NCBI RefSeq assembly: GCF_018333235.1 | Contig: NZ_BORP01000007.1 | Span: 62,001-126,000 of the forward strand | DNA: 64,000 bases | Direction of reading: 5' to 3' | Source: Ornithinibacillus bavariensis | GTDB lineage: Bacteria > Bacillota > Bacilli > Bacillales > Amphibacillaceae | Part shown: piece by piece, positions 28,607-35,914 of the stretch | Layout: each line of letters opens with the position of its first letter | Numbering within the stretch: position 1 is the stretch's first letter | Position numbers and translations under genes: made by a program | The notes under the pieces: model-generated | Database searches by the model: none | Told to the model about the DNA's origin: nothing | What the model saw: the letters and a program-made list of their open reading frames with translations, nothing else

Positions 28607-28642
28607 ATGGGTGTAATTATTACTTTCCGTGCTTTGAACTAG
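28607..28642 (+). CDS. Erm leader peptide 1 (11 residues, MGVIITFRALN)
   Basis: Short ORF at the 5' end of the erm transcript. A very strong AAGGAGGG lies 12 bases before the ATG; an in-frame TTG four codons earlier is adjacent to it. The deduced peptide MGVIITFRALN resembles macrolide-sensing Erm leaders: ErmC-type leaders start MGIF and stall after an IFVI stretch, and the ErmD leader ends FPTLN, compared with FRALN here. Ribosome stalling in the presence of a macrolide would alter downstream RNA folding. Similarity is judged from memory of those leaders and the stalling codon is not known. Confidence 0.65.
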   Translation: MGVIITFRALN

Positions 28643-28742
28643 TAATTTAATACGTTCGAAGGCTCTGTTTTCGCTTACAGAGTAAACGGGATAAGTCTGC
28701 CCATTTTTAACAATCTTCCATGAAAATAAATTTCTATTATTA

Positions 28743-28776
28743 AGAGGAAAGACTGACTTTTCAATCTTTCCTTTTG
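28743..28776 (+). terminator. First terminator-like hairpin in the erm leader
   Basis: AGGAAAGA/TCTTTCCT stem (arms 28745-28752 and 28765-28772) followed by CTTTTG. The short U tract makes it weaker than the second hairpin. A smaller CTCTGT/ACAGAG hairpin (28663-28682) precedes it. Both are plausible parts of the attenuator. Confidence 0.5.
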
Positions 28777-28862
28777 TATTGTTATGAGAAAATATTTGAC
28801 TTTTAAATAAAGAAAAGTCTATTTTGGGTTGTCTTTGCATTTTATTTGCCAAGGATACTTTT

Positions 28863-28958
28863 ATGTCATACTGCAAACTTAATGATTCCGTTTACTGGAA
28901 GCCACAGACGCTTATGTCTGTGGTTTTTTTTGCGATCAGAGTCATAAATCCAATATGA
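28863..28958 (+). CDS. Erm leader ORF 2 (31 codons) running through the attenuator hairpin
   Basis: AAGGA seven bases before an ATG opens a 31-codon frame beginning MSYCKLNDSVYWKPQ and ending VINPI, with its TGA 14 bases before the erm start. The terminator hairpin at 28902-28931 is wholly inside this frame (about codons 14-23). A ribosome translating or stalled in the first half would cover the left arm and prevent the terminator from forming. Not recognised as a known peptide. It could be a fortuitous open frame, but the ribosome site spacing is good. Confidence 0.5.
   Translation: MSYCKLNDSVYWKPQTLMSVVFFAIRVINPI
28902..28931 (+). terminator. Strong attenuator terminator upstream of erm
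   Basis: Perfect eight-base stem CCACAGAC/GTCTGTGG, six-base loop and eight T residues, only 42 bp ahead of the erm start and about 340 bp after the promoter. Without antitermination most transcripts should end here. Confidence 0.88.
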
Positions 28959-28972
28959 AATGAAAGGTTTGA

Positions 28973-29845
28973 ATGATTATGACAAAAAGAAGAACAAAAG
29001 ATACGAATAAAAGATATACTTCCGGAAATCCTCCAAATTTTAGTGGGCAACATTTGCTTCATAGTAAAAGCATAGTAAAAGATATTGTGGACATTGCTCG
29101 CATTTCAAAAAATGATTTAGTATTAGAATTGGGGGCCGGAAAAGGGGCAATTACGGAAGCCCTAAGTAATAAAGCTAGAAAGGTTCTTGCTGTTGAATAC
29201 GATCAAAAGTTTATAAATAAATTAAAACAACTTGAAATGAAAAATACAGCGATAATCCAGCAGGATATATTAAAAATTTCATTACCACGAGAACATTTTG
29301 TAGTTGTGTCAAATATTCCATATGCCATCACTACAGCTATTATGAAAATGCTTCTCAATAATCCAGCAAACAGTTTTCAACGAGGTGTTATTACGATGGA
29401 AAAAGGTGCAGCAAAAAGATTTACGTCAACTATTGTAAAAGATCCTTATATAATAGCATGGAGAATGTGGTTTGATATCCGATATGTAAAAGACATTTCA
29501 AGAAAGAATTTCTCACCACCACCAAGAGTTGATTCTGCAATAGTTACAATTAAGAAAAAAACGGAACCAATTGTACCTGTAAACGAATATTTAATATTTT
29601 GGGGACTTGTCGACCACATACTTAAAAAGCCACAATTACCTATCGATTTAGCACTAAGAGGTATATTTACACCACCTCAAATGAAGCATCTAAAGAGAAA
29701 TCTTAAACTAAATGATGAGGTTCCTGTTGCTGCTTTATCGGAACAACAATGGGGATATCTATTTGACACAATGGTAAAGCATGTTCCAAAATTTAGATGG
29801 CCAAAAATAAATAAAGCCAAATTAAACCATCTTATTAAACGCTAA
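28973..29845 (+). CDS. erm: 23S rRNA (adenine-N6) methyltransferase, Erm(D)-like macrolide resistance
   Basis: Methylates A2058 of 23S rRNA and confers macrolide-lincosamide-streptogramin B resistance. SAM-binding motif ELGAGKGAIT (near residue 46), the catalytic SNIPYAITT (N-I-P-Y) near 114, and the FSPPPRVDSAIV C-terminal KsgA/Erm block are all present; 290 residues. The overall wording (NPPNFSGQHLLHSKSIV..., GVITMEKGAAKRF, LRGIFTPPQMKHL) is closest to the Erm(D)/Erm(K) branch from Bacillus. Alternative ATG at 28979. It is on the plus strand inside a minus-strand block and is framed by its own promoter, leader and terminator, so it was probably acquired as a cassette. Phenotype is inferred. 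Confidence 0.93.
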   Translation: MIMTKRRTKDTNKRYTSGNPPNFSGQHLLHSKSIVKDIVDIARISKNDLVLELGAGKGAITEALSNKARKVLAVEYDQKFINKLKQLEMKNTAIIQQDILKISLPREHFVVVSNIPYAITTAIMKMLLNNPANSFQRGVITMEKGAAKRFTSTIVKDPYIIAWRMWFDIRYVKDISRKNFSPPPRVDSAIVTIKKKTEPIVPVNEYLIFWGLVDHILKKPQLPIDLALRGIFTPPQMKHLKRNLKLNDEVPVAALSEQQWGYLFDTMVKHVPKFRWPKINKAKLNHLIKR

Positions 29846-29860
29846 AAAGTTTCAACAAGT

Positions 29861-29899
29861 AAAAAGTCGAATTCCTTCATTCTAAGGAATCGACTTTTT
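29861..29899. terminator. Terminator of erm
   Basis: AAAAAGTCGA(A)TTCCTT / AAGGAATCGACTTTTT stem with a short loop, 15 bp after the erm stop; the symmetrical A and T runs allow it to serve both strands, including the spmB transcript. Confidence 0.85.
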
Positions 29900-29995
29900 C
29901 TTGATATGCTTAAAATTTACGGTTAATTAACTTTCCCGAATGATCCGCTGGCAATAAGCTTCCTTCCAATATAAACCGTCTTGATTACTATTTCT

Positions 29996-30526
29996 CTAAC
30001 CAAATACCAATGTTACGATAACAATAGCTGCTAATATACCAAATAAATCTGCTAAAAGACCAACCTTAAGCGCATATCCCATTTTTCGAATGCCTACCGC
30101 ACCAAAATAAACCGTTAAGATATAAAGAGTTGTATCGGTACTACCTTGCATGGTCGACGCTAGCCTCCCTATAAAAGAGTCTGGTCCATATGTAGCAATA
30201 AGCTCGGTCGTAATCCCAAGTGCTGCAGAGCCCGATATTGGCTTAACAAGTGCCAGGGGTACCACTTCTGGAGGAACACCAAAGAAATTAAGCACTGGAG
30301 CAATCAGTCCAATTAATGCATCAAGTGCACCGGAACTTCGAAATATAGCAATTGCGACAATCATCCCTACTAAAAAAGGAAGTAAAGAAAAGGCCATTTT
30401 AACCCCTTCTTTCCCTCCCTCAACGAACATTTCATACGAAGGTACCTTTTTCCAGGTAGCGGTTAATAGAACAAGCATAATAAATAAAGGAATAATCCAA
30501 ATGCTTATTTGTGAAATAACAACCAT
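29996..30526 (-). CDS. spmB: Spore maturation protein B
   Basis: 176-residue integral membrane protein of the nucleoside-recognition (Gate) domain family, with about five helices; typical stretches are GGKEGVKMAFSLLPFLVGMIVAI and LVKPISGSAALGI. In B. subtilis SpmA and SpmB are needed for normal dehydration of the spore core. One base separates it from spmA, so the pair is translationally linked. Last gene of the dacB-spmA-spmB operon. Confidence 0.92.
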   Translation of the reverse strand: MVVISQISIWIIPLFIMLVLLTATWKKVPSYEMFVEGGKEGVKMAFSLLPFLVGMIVAIAIFRSSGALDALIGLIAPVLNFFGVPPEVVPLALVKPISGSAALGITTELIATYGPDSFIGRLASTMQGSTDTTLYILTVYFGAVGIRKMGYALKVGLLADLFGILAAIVIVTLVFG

Positions 30527-30527
30527 A

Positions 30528-31112
30528 TTACTTCCTCCACATACTTCGGTAATAGAAAAGTCGGTCTATCATAATGGCACTTAATGTGGAAATAATCGTT
30601 GCTAGTATAGTCGCGCCTACAATCTCTGTAGGTGAGGCAGAATCATACTGCATACGTACTGCAATAATAGTAGTTGGAATCAAGGTAAGGCTAGAAGTAT
30701 TAATTGCCAGGAATGTAATCATGGACCTAGATGCCTCATTTGAGCCACTTAGTTTTTTCATTTGCTCCATCGCTTTTATTCCCATAGGTGTAGCTGCATT
30801 CCCAAGCCCAAATATATTTGCTGTTATATTCGATAGAATATAACCAATTGCAGGGTGGTCCTTTGGTATTTCTGGAAATAGCCGTACAACAATAGGTCGA
30901 AACAGCCTTGCTAAAATTTTTAGAATTCCTGCTTCTTCAGCTATACGCATAATACCTAACCAAAATACTAGAACACTAATCAGGCCAATGGAAAGGGTAA
31001 CAGCCTCATTGGCGCTTTCAAATACTGCCTTGTTAACATCCTCCATCGTTCCATTAAACATGGCAAAAACAATTCCGATAATGGCCATAAATGCCCAAAT
31101 TAGATTAACCAT
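30528..31112 (-). CDS. spmA: Spore maturation protein A
   Basis: 194-residue partner of SpmB with the same Gate-domain fold; key segments are WLGIMRIAEEAGILKILARLFRP and FGLGNAATPMGIKAMEQMKKL. Overlaps the 3' end of dacB by eight bases, showing that the dacB-spmA-spmB operon is intact. Expected to be made in the mother cell under sigma-E. Confidence 0.92.
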   Translation of the reverse strand: MVNLIWAFMAIIGIVFAMFNGTMEDVNKAVFESANEAVTLSIGLISVLVFWLGIMRIAEEAGILKILARLFRPIVVRLFPEIPKDHPAIGYILSNITANIFGLGNAATPMGIKAMEQMKKLSGSNEASRSMITFLAINTSSLTLIPTTIIAVRMQYDSASPTEIVGATILATIISTLSAIMIDRLFYYRSMWRK

Positions 31113-32223
31113 TGGAATCCATCCTAAAGATTTGTTTCAATACGGATACAAAATCTACTAAATATGATATTTCTTTTTCGGCTAGATTCTCTTGAAATAT
31201 ATTCACCTCTACAATAGGTTCATTATTAAAGTAGTAGATTTGCTTGGCAACAACCTGTGCGTCAGGTGCAGGAGGAGATTCCCCTACTGGGATAACATCA
31301 CTACGAATCAAACCTTTTTCTCCTTCTGATAGTGGATATACTGCATCCTCATGTGTATAGCCTCTCATTTCCTCCCCGGAATCTAATGAAATAGAGATTT
31401 GCCCTTTTTTACCCATTTTTTCCATAGTAAAGTTCTTAAAGCCCCATTCAAACATATCGGTATGGTCTTGCCAATCATTCGGTGCATCTAACGTAACTGC
31501 AATTAAATCCATCCCATCCTTTGATGCTGTTGAGACAAGTGTTCTACCAGTCTGTTTCGTAAATCCAGTTTTTCCACCTGTGCAATATTTATAGTAAGCT
31601 GTTAATAATTTGTTTTTATTTTTCCAGCCATAATCACGATTAGAAGACTGATAGAATTTGGTTCCTGTTATTTTACGAAACTCCTCATTTTGCATTGCAT
31701 ATTGCATCAAAAGGGCCATATCATAGGCTGATGAGTAATGGGTTTCAGAATCTAATCCATGTGGATTATCAAAATGTGTATTCGTCATGCCCAGCCACTG
31801 CGCCTTTTCATTCATGAGATATACAAATCCCTCTTCACTTTCCCCAACATGCTCCGCAATGGATATTGCTGCATCATTACCGGATCTTAGCATTAACCCA
31901 TATACTAGATCCTCCACTGTCATTTTTTCTCCTTGTTTTAAATAAATCGATGACCCTTCCGTATAAACGGCCTTTCTACTAGCTGTTGCCTTTTCCTTCA
32001 TTTTTCCCGATTCAATCGCTATAATGGCAGTCATTATCTTAGTAATGCTCGCTATATTAGATTTCTCATGCGCATTTTTCTCGAACAATATTCTTCCTGT
32101 TGACTGTTCAATTAACACAGCATTTTTTGCCGAAACAGCTGGACCTTCATCGGCATGTCCAATAATTGGACATACAATAGTAAATAATAATATTAACATT
32201 AGGGTTTTTGCTATAAAACGCAT
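31105..32223 (-). CDS. dacB: Sporulation D-alanyl-D-alanine carboxypeptidase DacB (PBP5*)
   Basis: Trims peptide stems in spore cortex peptidoglycan and so controls cross-linking. Serine penicillin-recognising enzyme motifs are all there: SITK (active serine, near residue 54), SGN about 60 residues later, and KTG in TGGKTGFTKQTG. A signal peptide (MRFIAKTLMLILLFTIVCPIIGHA) starts at the ATG at 32223, seven bases after GGGGGAGG; the longer frame beginning 14 codons upstream is not needed. Operon with spmA and spmB. Confidence 0.94.
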   Translation of the reverse strand: MRFIAKTLMLILLFTIVCPIIGHADEGPAVSAKNAVLIEQSTGRILFEKNAHEKSNIASITKIMTAIIAIESGKMKEKATASRKAVYTEGSSIYLKQGEKMTVEDLVYGLMLRSGNDAAISIAEHVGESEEGFVYLMNEKAQWLGMTNTHFDNPHGLDSETHYSSAYDMALLMQYAMQNEEFRKITGTKFYQSSNRDYGWKNKNKLLTAYYKYCTGGKTGFTKQTGRTLVSTASKDGMDLIAVTLDAPNDWQDHTDMFEWGFKNFTMEKMGKKGQISISLDSGEEMRGYTHEDAVYPLSEGEKGLIRSDVIPVGESPPAPDAQVVAKQIYYFNNEPIVEVNIFQENLAEKEISYLVDFVSVLKQIFRMDSNG

Positions 32224-32291
32224 GGTTTGTCCTCCCCCAAAAATCTGTCTATACATTTTATGCAAAGGGAGCTTTCTTATGATAAAAAAAG

Positions 32292-32320
32292 AAATGGTAG
32301 AGTGATTTTACCATTTTTTT
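32292..32320 (-). terminator. Second terminator after scpB
   Basis: AAATGGTA/TACCATTT hairpin with T runs, ahead of dacB; it may reinforce the scpB terminator. Confidence 0.6.
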
Positions 32321-32354
32321 ATTTACTGTGAAGGATAGAAGTTAGCCTTCATAA

Positions 32355-32403
32355 AATAAAAAAAAAGGATGTTTAAAAGAACTCACTCTTCAAACATCCT
32401 TAA
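32355..32403 (-). terminator. Terminator of scpA-scpB
   Basis: AAGGATGTTT/AAACATCCTT stem with a long T run on the minus strand, about 30 bp after the scpB stop. Confidence 0.8.
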
Positions 32404-32430
32404 AAACTATTATATATAATGGCAACAAGT

Positions 32431-33015
32431 CTAATTACTATTCTCCTCTAACTCACTGAAACGATCAAAAAATAAATCTGCTTCATCCTCAATATCACTA
32501 GCATCCATATTATCTGGTAGTGGTGGTAGTTCCTCTAACGATGTTAGCCCAAAAAATGTTAGAAAATCTTTACTTGTACCAAATAATACAGGTCGCCCAA
32601 CTCCTTCTTTTCTACCAACCTCTTCAATCAGCGACCTTGCAAGTAGAGTTTGCACGGGGCGATCGCTTTTTACCCCTCTTATTTCATCAATTTCCGAACG
32701 AGTTATTGGCTGCTTATAAGCAATTATAGCTAGTGTCTCTAGTGCTGCTTGTGACATTCTACTTAAATGTGGAGTCTCGAGGAACCGTTTAAAGTATTCA
32801 CTATGCTCCGGCTTTGTTGTTAAATGATAGACATCATTAGCTTGCATAATCATAATTCCACGACTCGCATGCTCATAATCATATTTTAGCTCTTCGATTA
32901 AATGCTCAACTGCCTTAACAGATATTTCCATGATATTTGCAAGTTCTTTAATCGTTATACCTTCATCACCACTTGCAAATAACAATCCTTCTAAGATCGC
33001 TTTTACATTCTTCAT
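32431..33015 (-). CDS. scpB: Segregation and condensation protein B
   Basis: Winged-helix (kite) subunit of the SMC-ScpAB condensin complex needed for chromosome segregation. 194 residues beginning MKNVKAILEGLLFASGDEG, with the conserved ALETLAIIAYKQPITRSEIDEIRGVKSD core (about 95-122) and an acidic tail. The ATG at 33015, one base after the scpA stop, is preferred to upstream in-frame ATGs inside scpA by comparison with family N-termini. Translationally coupled to scpA. Confidence 0.94.
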   Translation of the reverse strand: MKNVKAILEGLLFASGDEGITIKELANIMEISVKAVEHLIEELKYDYEHASRGIMIMQANDVYHLTTKPEHSEYFKRFLETPHLSRMSQAALETLAIIAYKQPITRSEIDEIRGVKSDRPVQTLLARSLIEEVGRKEGVGRPVLFGTSKDFLTFFGLTSLEELPPLPDNMDASDIEDEADLFFDRFSELEENSN

Positions 33016-33016
33016 C

Positions 33017-33760
33017 CTACACGTCATCCCCCGAATAATAAACATACAAAGTATCGAAATGCTTCTCTTGTTTACAGGTTATTTGATTTACTTTCATCAA
33101 TTCCAAAATTGCCATGAAGGTAACTACAATATGTGATTTTGTTCGGTGGGTAAACAATTCGTCAAAAGTTATGCCTTTCTTCCTTGATCGTTTTACCGAA
33201 TCTAATACTTCTTCCATGCGTTGCTCAATTGGAATTTCAGCCTTGTGTATTTTTGTTTCAAGTGGTTCTTTCCATTTTTTGCGCTCAAGCATTTTTCCTA
33301 AGGCGCCAAGCATATCATAAATGGAAATATCTCCTTGAACAACAGTTTTTTCAATTGGAAGGTCTTCAAATATTACTGGAGGTCTAGTAAATATCTGATT
33401 TGCTTCAATTTCTTTTTCCTTGAAAACTTCGGCGGCTTCTTTAAATTTTCGATATTCAATCAGACGCTGCATGAGCTCTTCTCGTGGATCTTCCATATAT
33501 TCTTCCATTTCTTCCTCAATTTCTTGTTTAGGAAGAAGCATCTGACTTTTAATTGCCAAAAGGGTAGCAGCCATGACAAGATATTCACTAGCAATATTTA
33601 ACTCTAAATGCTGCATGGTATGAATATAATTCATATACTGTTCAGTAATTTGGGCTACAGGAATATCATATATATCAATCTCATAGTGATTTATTAAATG
33701 TAATAATAAATCAAGCGGTCCTTCAAAGGATTCTATTTTCACCTGATATGCCTGATTCAT
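33017..33760 (-). CDS. scpA: Segregation and condensation protein A
   Basis: Kleisin subunit of the SMC-ScpAB complex. 247 residues with the N-terminal signature YQVKIESFEGPLDLLLHLI (SMC neck binding), a central acidic stretch (EIEEEMEEYMEDPREEL), and the C-terminal winged helix FDELFTHRTKSHIVVTFMAILELMKV that binds the SMC cap. Forms an operon with scpB. Confidence 0.95.
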   Translation of the reverse strand: MNQAYQVKIESFEGPLDLLLHLINHYEIDIYDIPVAQITEQYMNYIHTMQHLELNIASEYLVMAATLLAIKSQMLLPKQEIEEEMEEYMEDPREELMQRLIEYRKFKEAAEVFKEKEIEANQIFTRPPVIFEDLPIEKTVVQGDISIYDMLGALGKMLERKKWKEPLETKIHKAEIPIEQRMEEVLDSVKRSRKKGITFDELFTHRTKSHIVVTFMAILELMKVNQITCKQEKHFDTLYVYYSGDDV

Positions 33761-33929
33761 AAAAGTCGCCCTTTCTATATCTATAGAGTTCTTAGCAATA
33801 TAGCATCGATTATATTTGTTTCAACTTGTATAAGCGCCTATACACCATCGTCATGTTTTACATAAGTTATTAACGTAAGATAAATGTTACCCAAACATTT
33901 ATTCAAGTATTTAAAAGGAGGAATTTAGA

Positions 33930-34022
33930 ATGAGTGCAGGTGCAGGATATTACGGTGGAGGATTTGCTTTAATCGTAGTATTATTTATTCTTTTAATTAT
34001 TGTTGGTGCTGCTTGGTTGTAA
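33930..34022 (+). CDS. YjcZ-family sporulation micropeptide (30 residues)
   Basis: 30-residue peptide MSAGAGYYGGGFALIVVLFI... with a Gly/Tyr-rich head and a single membrane helix ending GAAWL. The phrase GGGFALIVVLFILLIIVGA is the hallmark of the YjcZ/SscA-type sporulation peptides abundant in Bacillus. AAAGGAGG lies eight bases before the ATG. A dedicated terminator follows. It is on the plus strand, divergent from scpA. Exact function unknown; homologues are associated with spore coat or germination. Confidence 0.9.
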   Translation: MSAGAGYYGGGFALIVVLFILLIIVGAAWL

Positions 34023-34077
34023 AGTAGCATGAAACTACGATAAGTATATTCCATCAACATACAACCAAATTTTAAAT

Positions 34078-34114
34078 AAAAATCAGCCCATGGAAGAATC
34101 AGGGCTGATTTTTG
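34078..34114. terminator. Terminator of the YjcZ-like gene
   Basis: AATCAGCCC/GGGCTGATT stem extended by A/T pairs, usable on both strands, between this gene and ribT. Confidence 0.85.
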
Positions 34115-34160
34115 TTTAGAAATTACTTTCTACTGTAAAATGCTTCCCCTTCAATTCTTG

Positions 34161-34514
34161 TTAATCTTCTTGAATACAACGCATAAAATATTGTTGTATC
34201 GAATCAACAGCACTAACCTTATACTTTGTATCGTAAAGGTTCCGAATTTCTTTAATCATTCGTTTACCTACCCCACAATTACGATGGGATGGATTTACAG
34301 AAATATGCTGTATGATTGCTTGATCACCATCAATCCGAACACCGATTGCACCGATCACATCATCTTCTTGCTTCCATAGATAAAGATGCCAGTCTGGATT
34401 GGTCTCATATTCCTTAATGGTATGAAGTAGGTTTTTAACATCTTTTCCTTCTGGCATAAAAGACAATAAACCCATTGCAATCTTTTCCGAATTTTTTTTG
34501 TAGCGATTTAACAT
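34161..34514 (-). CDS. ribT: RibT-like GNAT acetyltransferase
   Basis: 117-residue GCN5-related N-acetyltransferase with the N-terminal phrase RYKKNSEKIAMGLLSFMPEGKD typical of RibT, and an acetyl-CoA-binding motif in ISVNPSHRNCGVGKRMIKEI. In B. subtilis it is the last gene of ribDEAHT; here no riboflavin synthesis gene is next to it, although it keeps its place near scpA. Substrate unknown. The last residues differ from the B. subtilis tail and the gene is slightly shorter than the 124-residue homologue. Confidence 0.88.
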   Translation of the reverse strand: MLNRYKKNSEKIAMGLLSFMPEGKDVKNLLHTIKEYETNPDWHLYLWKQEDDVIGAIGVRIDGDQAIIQHISVNPSHRNCGVGKRMIKEIRNLYDTKYKVSAVDSIQQYFMRCIQED

Positions 34515-34769
34515 ATATACCCCTCATTATGTGAAATACTTTTGGTCTAAGATGAAATAATTTTGATAAAGTAATCATCGACCAGTAATGTTTCTCACGA
34601 CTATCGAACATAAGATGACCTAAATAAAACATGAACTGAGTGCTAAAACCCTTCCTTACTTCTCAGCAATTCAGATTAATAAAGGCAGGAATCTTACTCC
34701 TATAAACTTACGGGATAATTGAATTATAGTTCTATTTATGACCTATTAATCTATATTTGTCAAATACGA

Positions 34770-34874
34770 TTAAAGCACAAATATCATCCAATATGCAAAT
34801 CCCCAAATGATGGCAAGCACAAGTAATACAAGAAATAAAAGGATATTTTTCTTTCGTTGATTCAAATTACTCAT
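34770..34874 (-). CDS. Possible 34-residue one-helix membrane peptide
   Basis: Frame MSNLNQRKKNILLFLVLL... with a basic head (NQRKKN) and a hydrophobic helix to the C-terminus (WMIFVL). It begins 27 bases after the M50-like protease gene stop. AAAGG directly abuts the ATG, a poor spacing, so independent initiation is doubtful and reinitiation is possible. No family recognised. The 34515-34769 interval before ribT otherwise shows no gene. Confidence 0.4.
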   Translation of the reverse strand: MSNLNQRKKNILLFLVLLVLAIIWGFAYWMIFVL

Positions 34875-34901
34875 CCTTTACTAGCATTGACAAAAATTAC
34901 C

Positions 34902-35372
34902 TTATTTAGTACGTTTCGCTATGATTTCTTTCAACATTATGAAACCATCTGATTCTTGTTCCTTTATTTTAAAGGGAACACAATTCATCAGGAACAACCA
35001 GCTATTATAAAGCATGAAAACTAAAATAAATTCATTGGAAGTAAATTGATATATACCAAAAAAGATGACTACAATAATAGCATTAAAAAAAGGACCCAGG
35101 AAAGTTATGTATAGTTTTTCAAAAGAAGTATAGTCCTTTTCTCTTGTACTCTCTGTTACACCAGCTGTAAAAAACAATAGCCCAACATGCACTTCAAGCT
35201 TGGGGAAAACAATCTTTATAATCCTTTTCCCCCTACCAATACTGATTAAGATATTGCTTGCCTTTGCGATCTTAGCACCCACTGTATGGCCAATCTCATG
35301 AATTAGATTACTAATTGGTGCGACAAACACGATAAGATAAAGCAACAAATAGACACTCATTTGCTCTTTCAA
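34902..35372 (-). CDS. Small M50-like (site-2 protease type) membrane metalloprotease
   Basis: 156 residues from TTG at 35372 (or 152 from the ATG at 35360). Four to five membrane helices. Zinc-binding motif HEIGH in ISNLIHEIGHTVGAKIAK near residue 25, and the second-site motif appears as NCVPFKIKEQESDG, in place of the usual NxxPxxxxDG. GPFFNAIIVVIFFG matches the central helix of the family. It follows ppiB by 13 bp and is probably cotranscribed. Much smaller than RseP or SpoIVFB, with no PDZ or CBS domain; substrate unknown. Confidence 0.75.
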   Translation of the reverse strand: MKEQMSVYLLLYLIVFVAPISNLIHEIGHTVGAKIAKASNILISIGRGKRIIKIVFPKLEVHVGLLFFTAGVTESTREKDYTSFEKLYITFLGPFFNAIIVVIFFGIYQFTSNEFILVFMLYNSWLFLMNCVPFKIKEQESDGFIMLKEIIAKRTK

Positions 35373-35385
35373 AAGTATTTATCAA

Positions 35386-35823
35386 TTAGGCATTAAATAC
35401 TTTTACCTCTTTCATGACATCACCATTGCGCATTTCCTTTACATATTCCATACCAGAAGTAACTTGTCCAAACACGGTATGAACTCCATCTAAATGTGGT
35501 TGTGGTTCATGAACAATGAAAAATTGACAGCTTCCCGTATCTCTTCCAGCATGTGCCATAGATAACGTACCCTCAACATGCTTATGTGGGTTATTATCTG
35601 TTTCACATTTAATCGTATACCCAGCGTTACCTGTACCATTGCCGATTGGGCATCCACCTTGGCTAACAAAACCAGGGATTACGCGATGAAACGTTAATCC
35701 ATCATAAAAATTTTCATTTGAAAGTTTTTCAAAATTAGCAACTGTACCTGGTGCCTCATTTGGATATAAATCAAATTCAATTTTATTACCATTTTCCATT
35801 AAAATATAGCCTTTTTTAGCCAT
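35386..35823 (-). CDS. ppiB: Cyclophilin-type peptidyl-prolyl cis-trans isomerase
   Basis: Cytosolic protein-folding helper. About 145 residues with the cyclophilin signature [15 protein letters not shown] (near residue 49), [18 protein letters not shown], and [12 protein letters not shown]. The ATG at 35823 is nine bases after AGGAG and gives a protein of the B. subtilis PpiB length; an in-frame TTG three codons earlier is too close to that site. Ends just ahead of the M50-like gene. Confidence 0.95.
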   Translation of the reverse strand: MAKKGYILMENGNKIEFDLYPNEAPGTVANFEKLSNENFYDGLTFHRVIPGFVSQGGCPIGNGTGNAGYTIKCETDNNPHKHVEGTLSMAHAGRDTGSCQFFIVHEPQPHLDGVHTVFGQVTSGMEYVKEMRNGDVMKEVKVFNA

Positions 35824-35914
35824 ACTATACAACTCCTATTCTGATAAAAACTTTTTGCCAATCAAATTAATCATACCATTTCTAGCGTTTTATTAAAAGA
35901 TTTTATACTGCATC

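Noticed and set aside
28580-28876. 98-codon minus-strand frame in the erm leader
   Set aside because: It is antisense to the leader hairpins and lacks recognisable protein features; the plus-strand promoter, leader ORFs and terminators explain the sequence better.
34435-34632. 65-codon minus-strand frame overlapping ribT
   Set aside because: Out of frame with ribT, no ribosome site and no family features.
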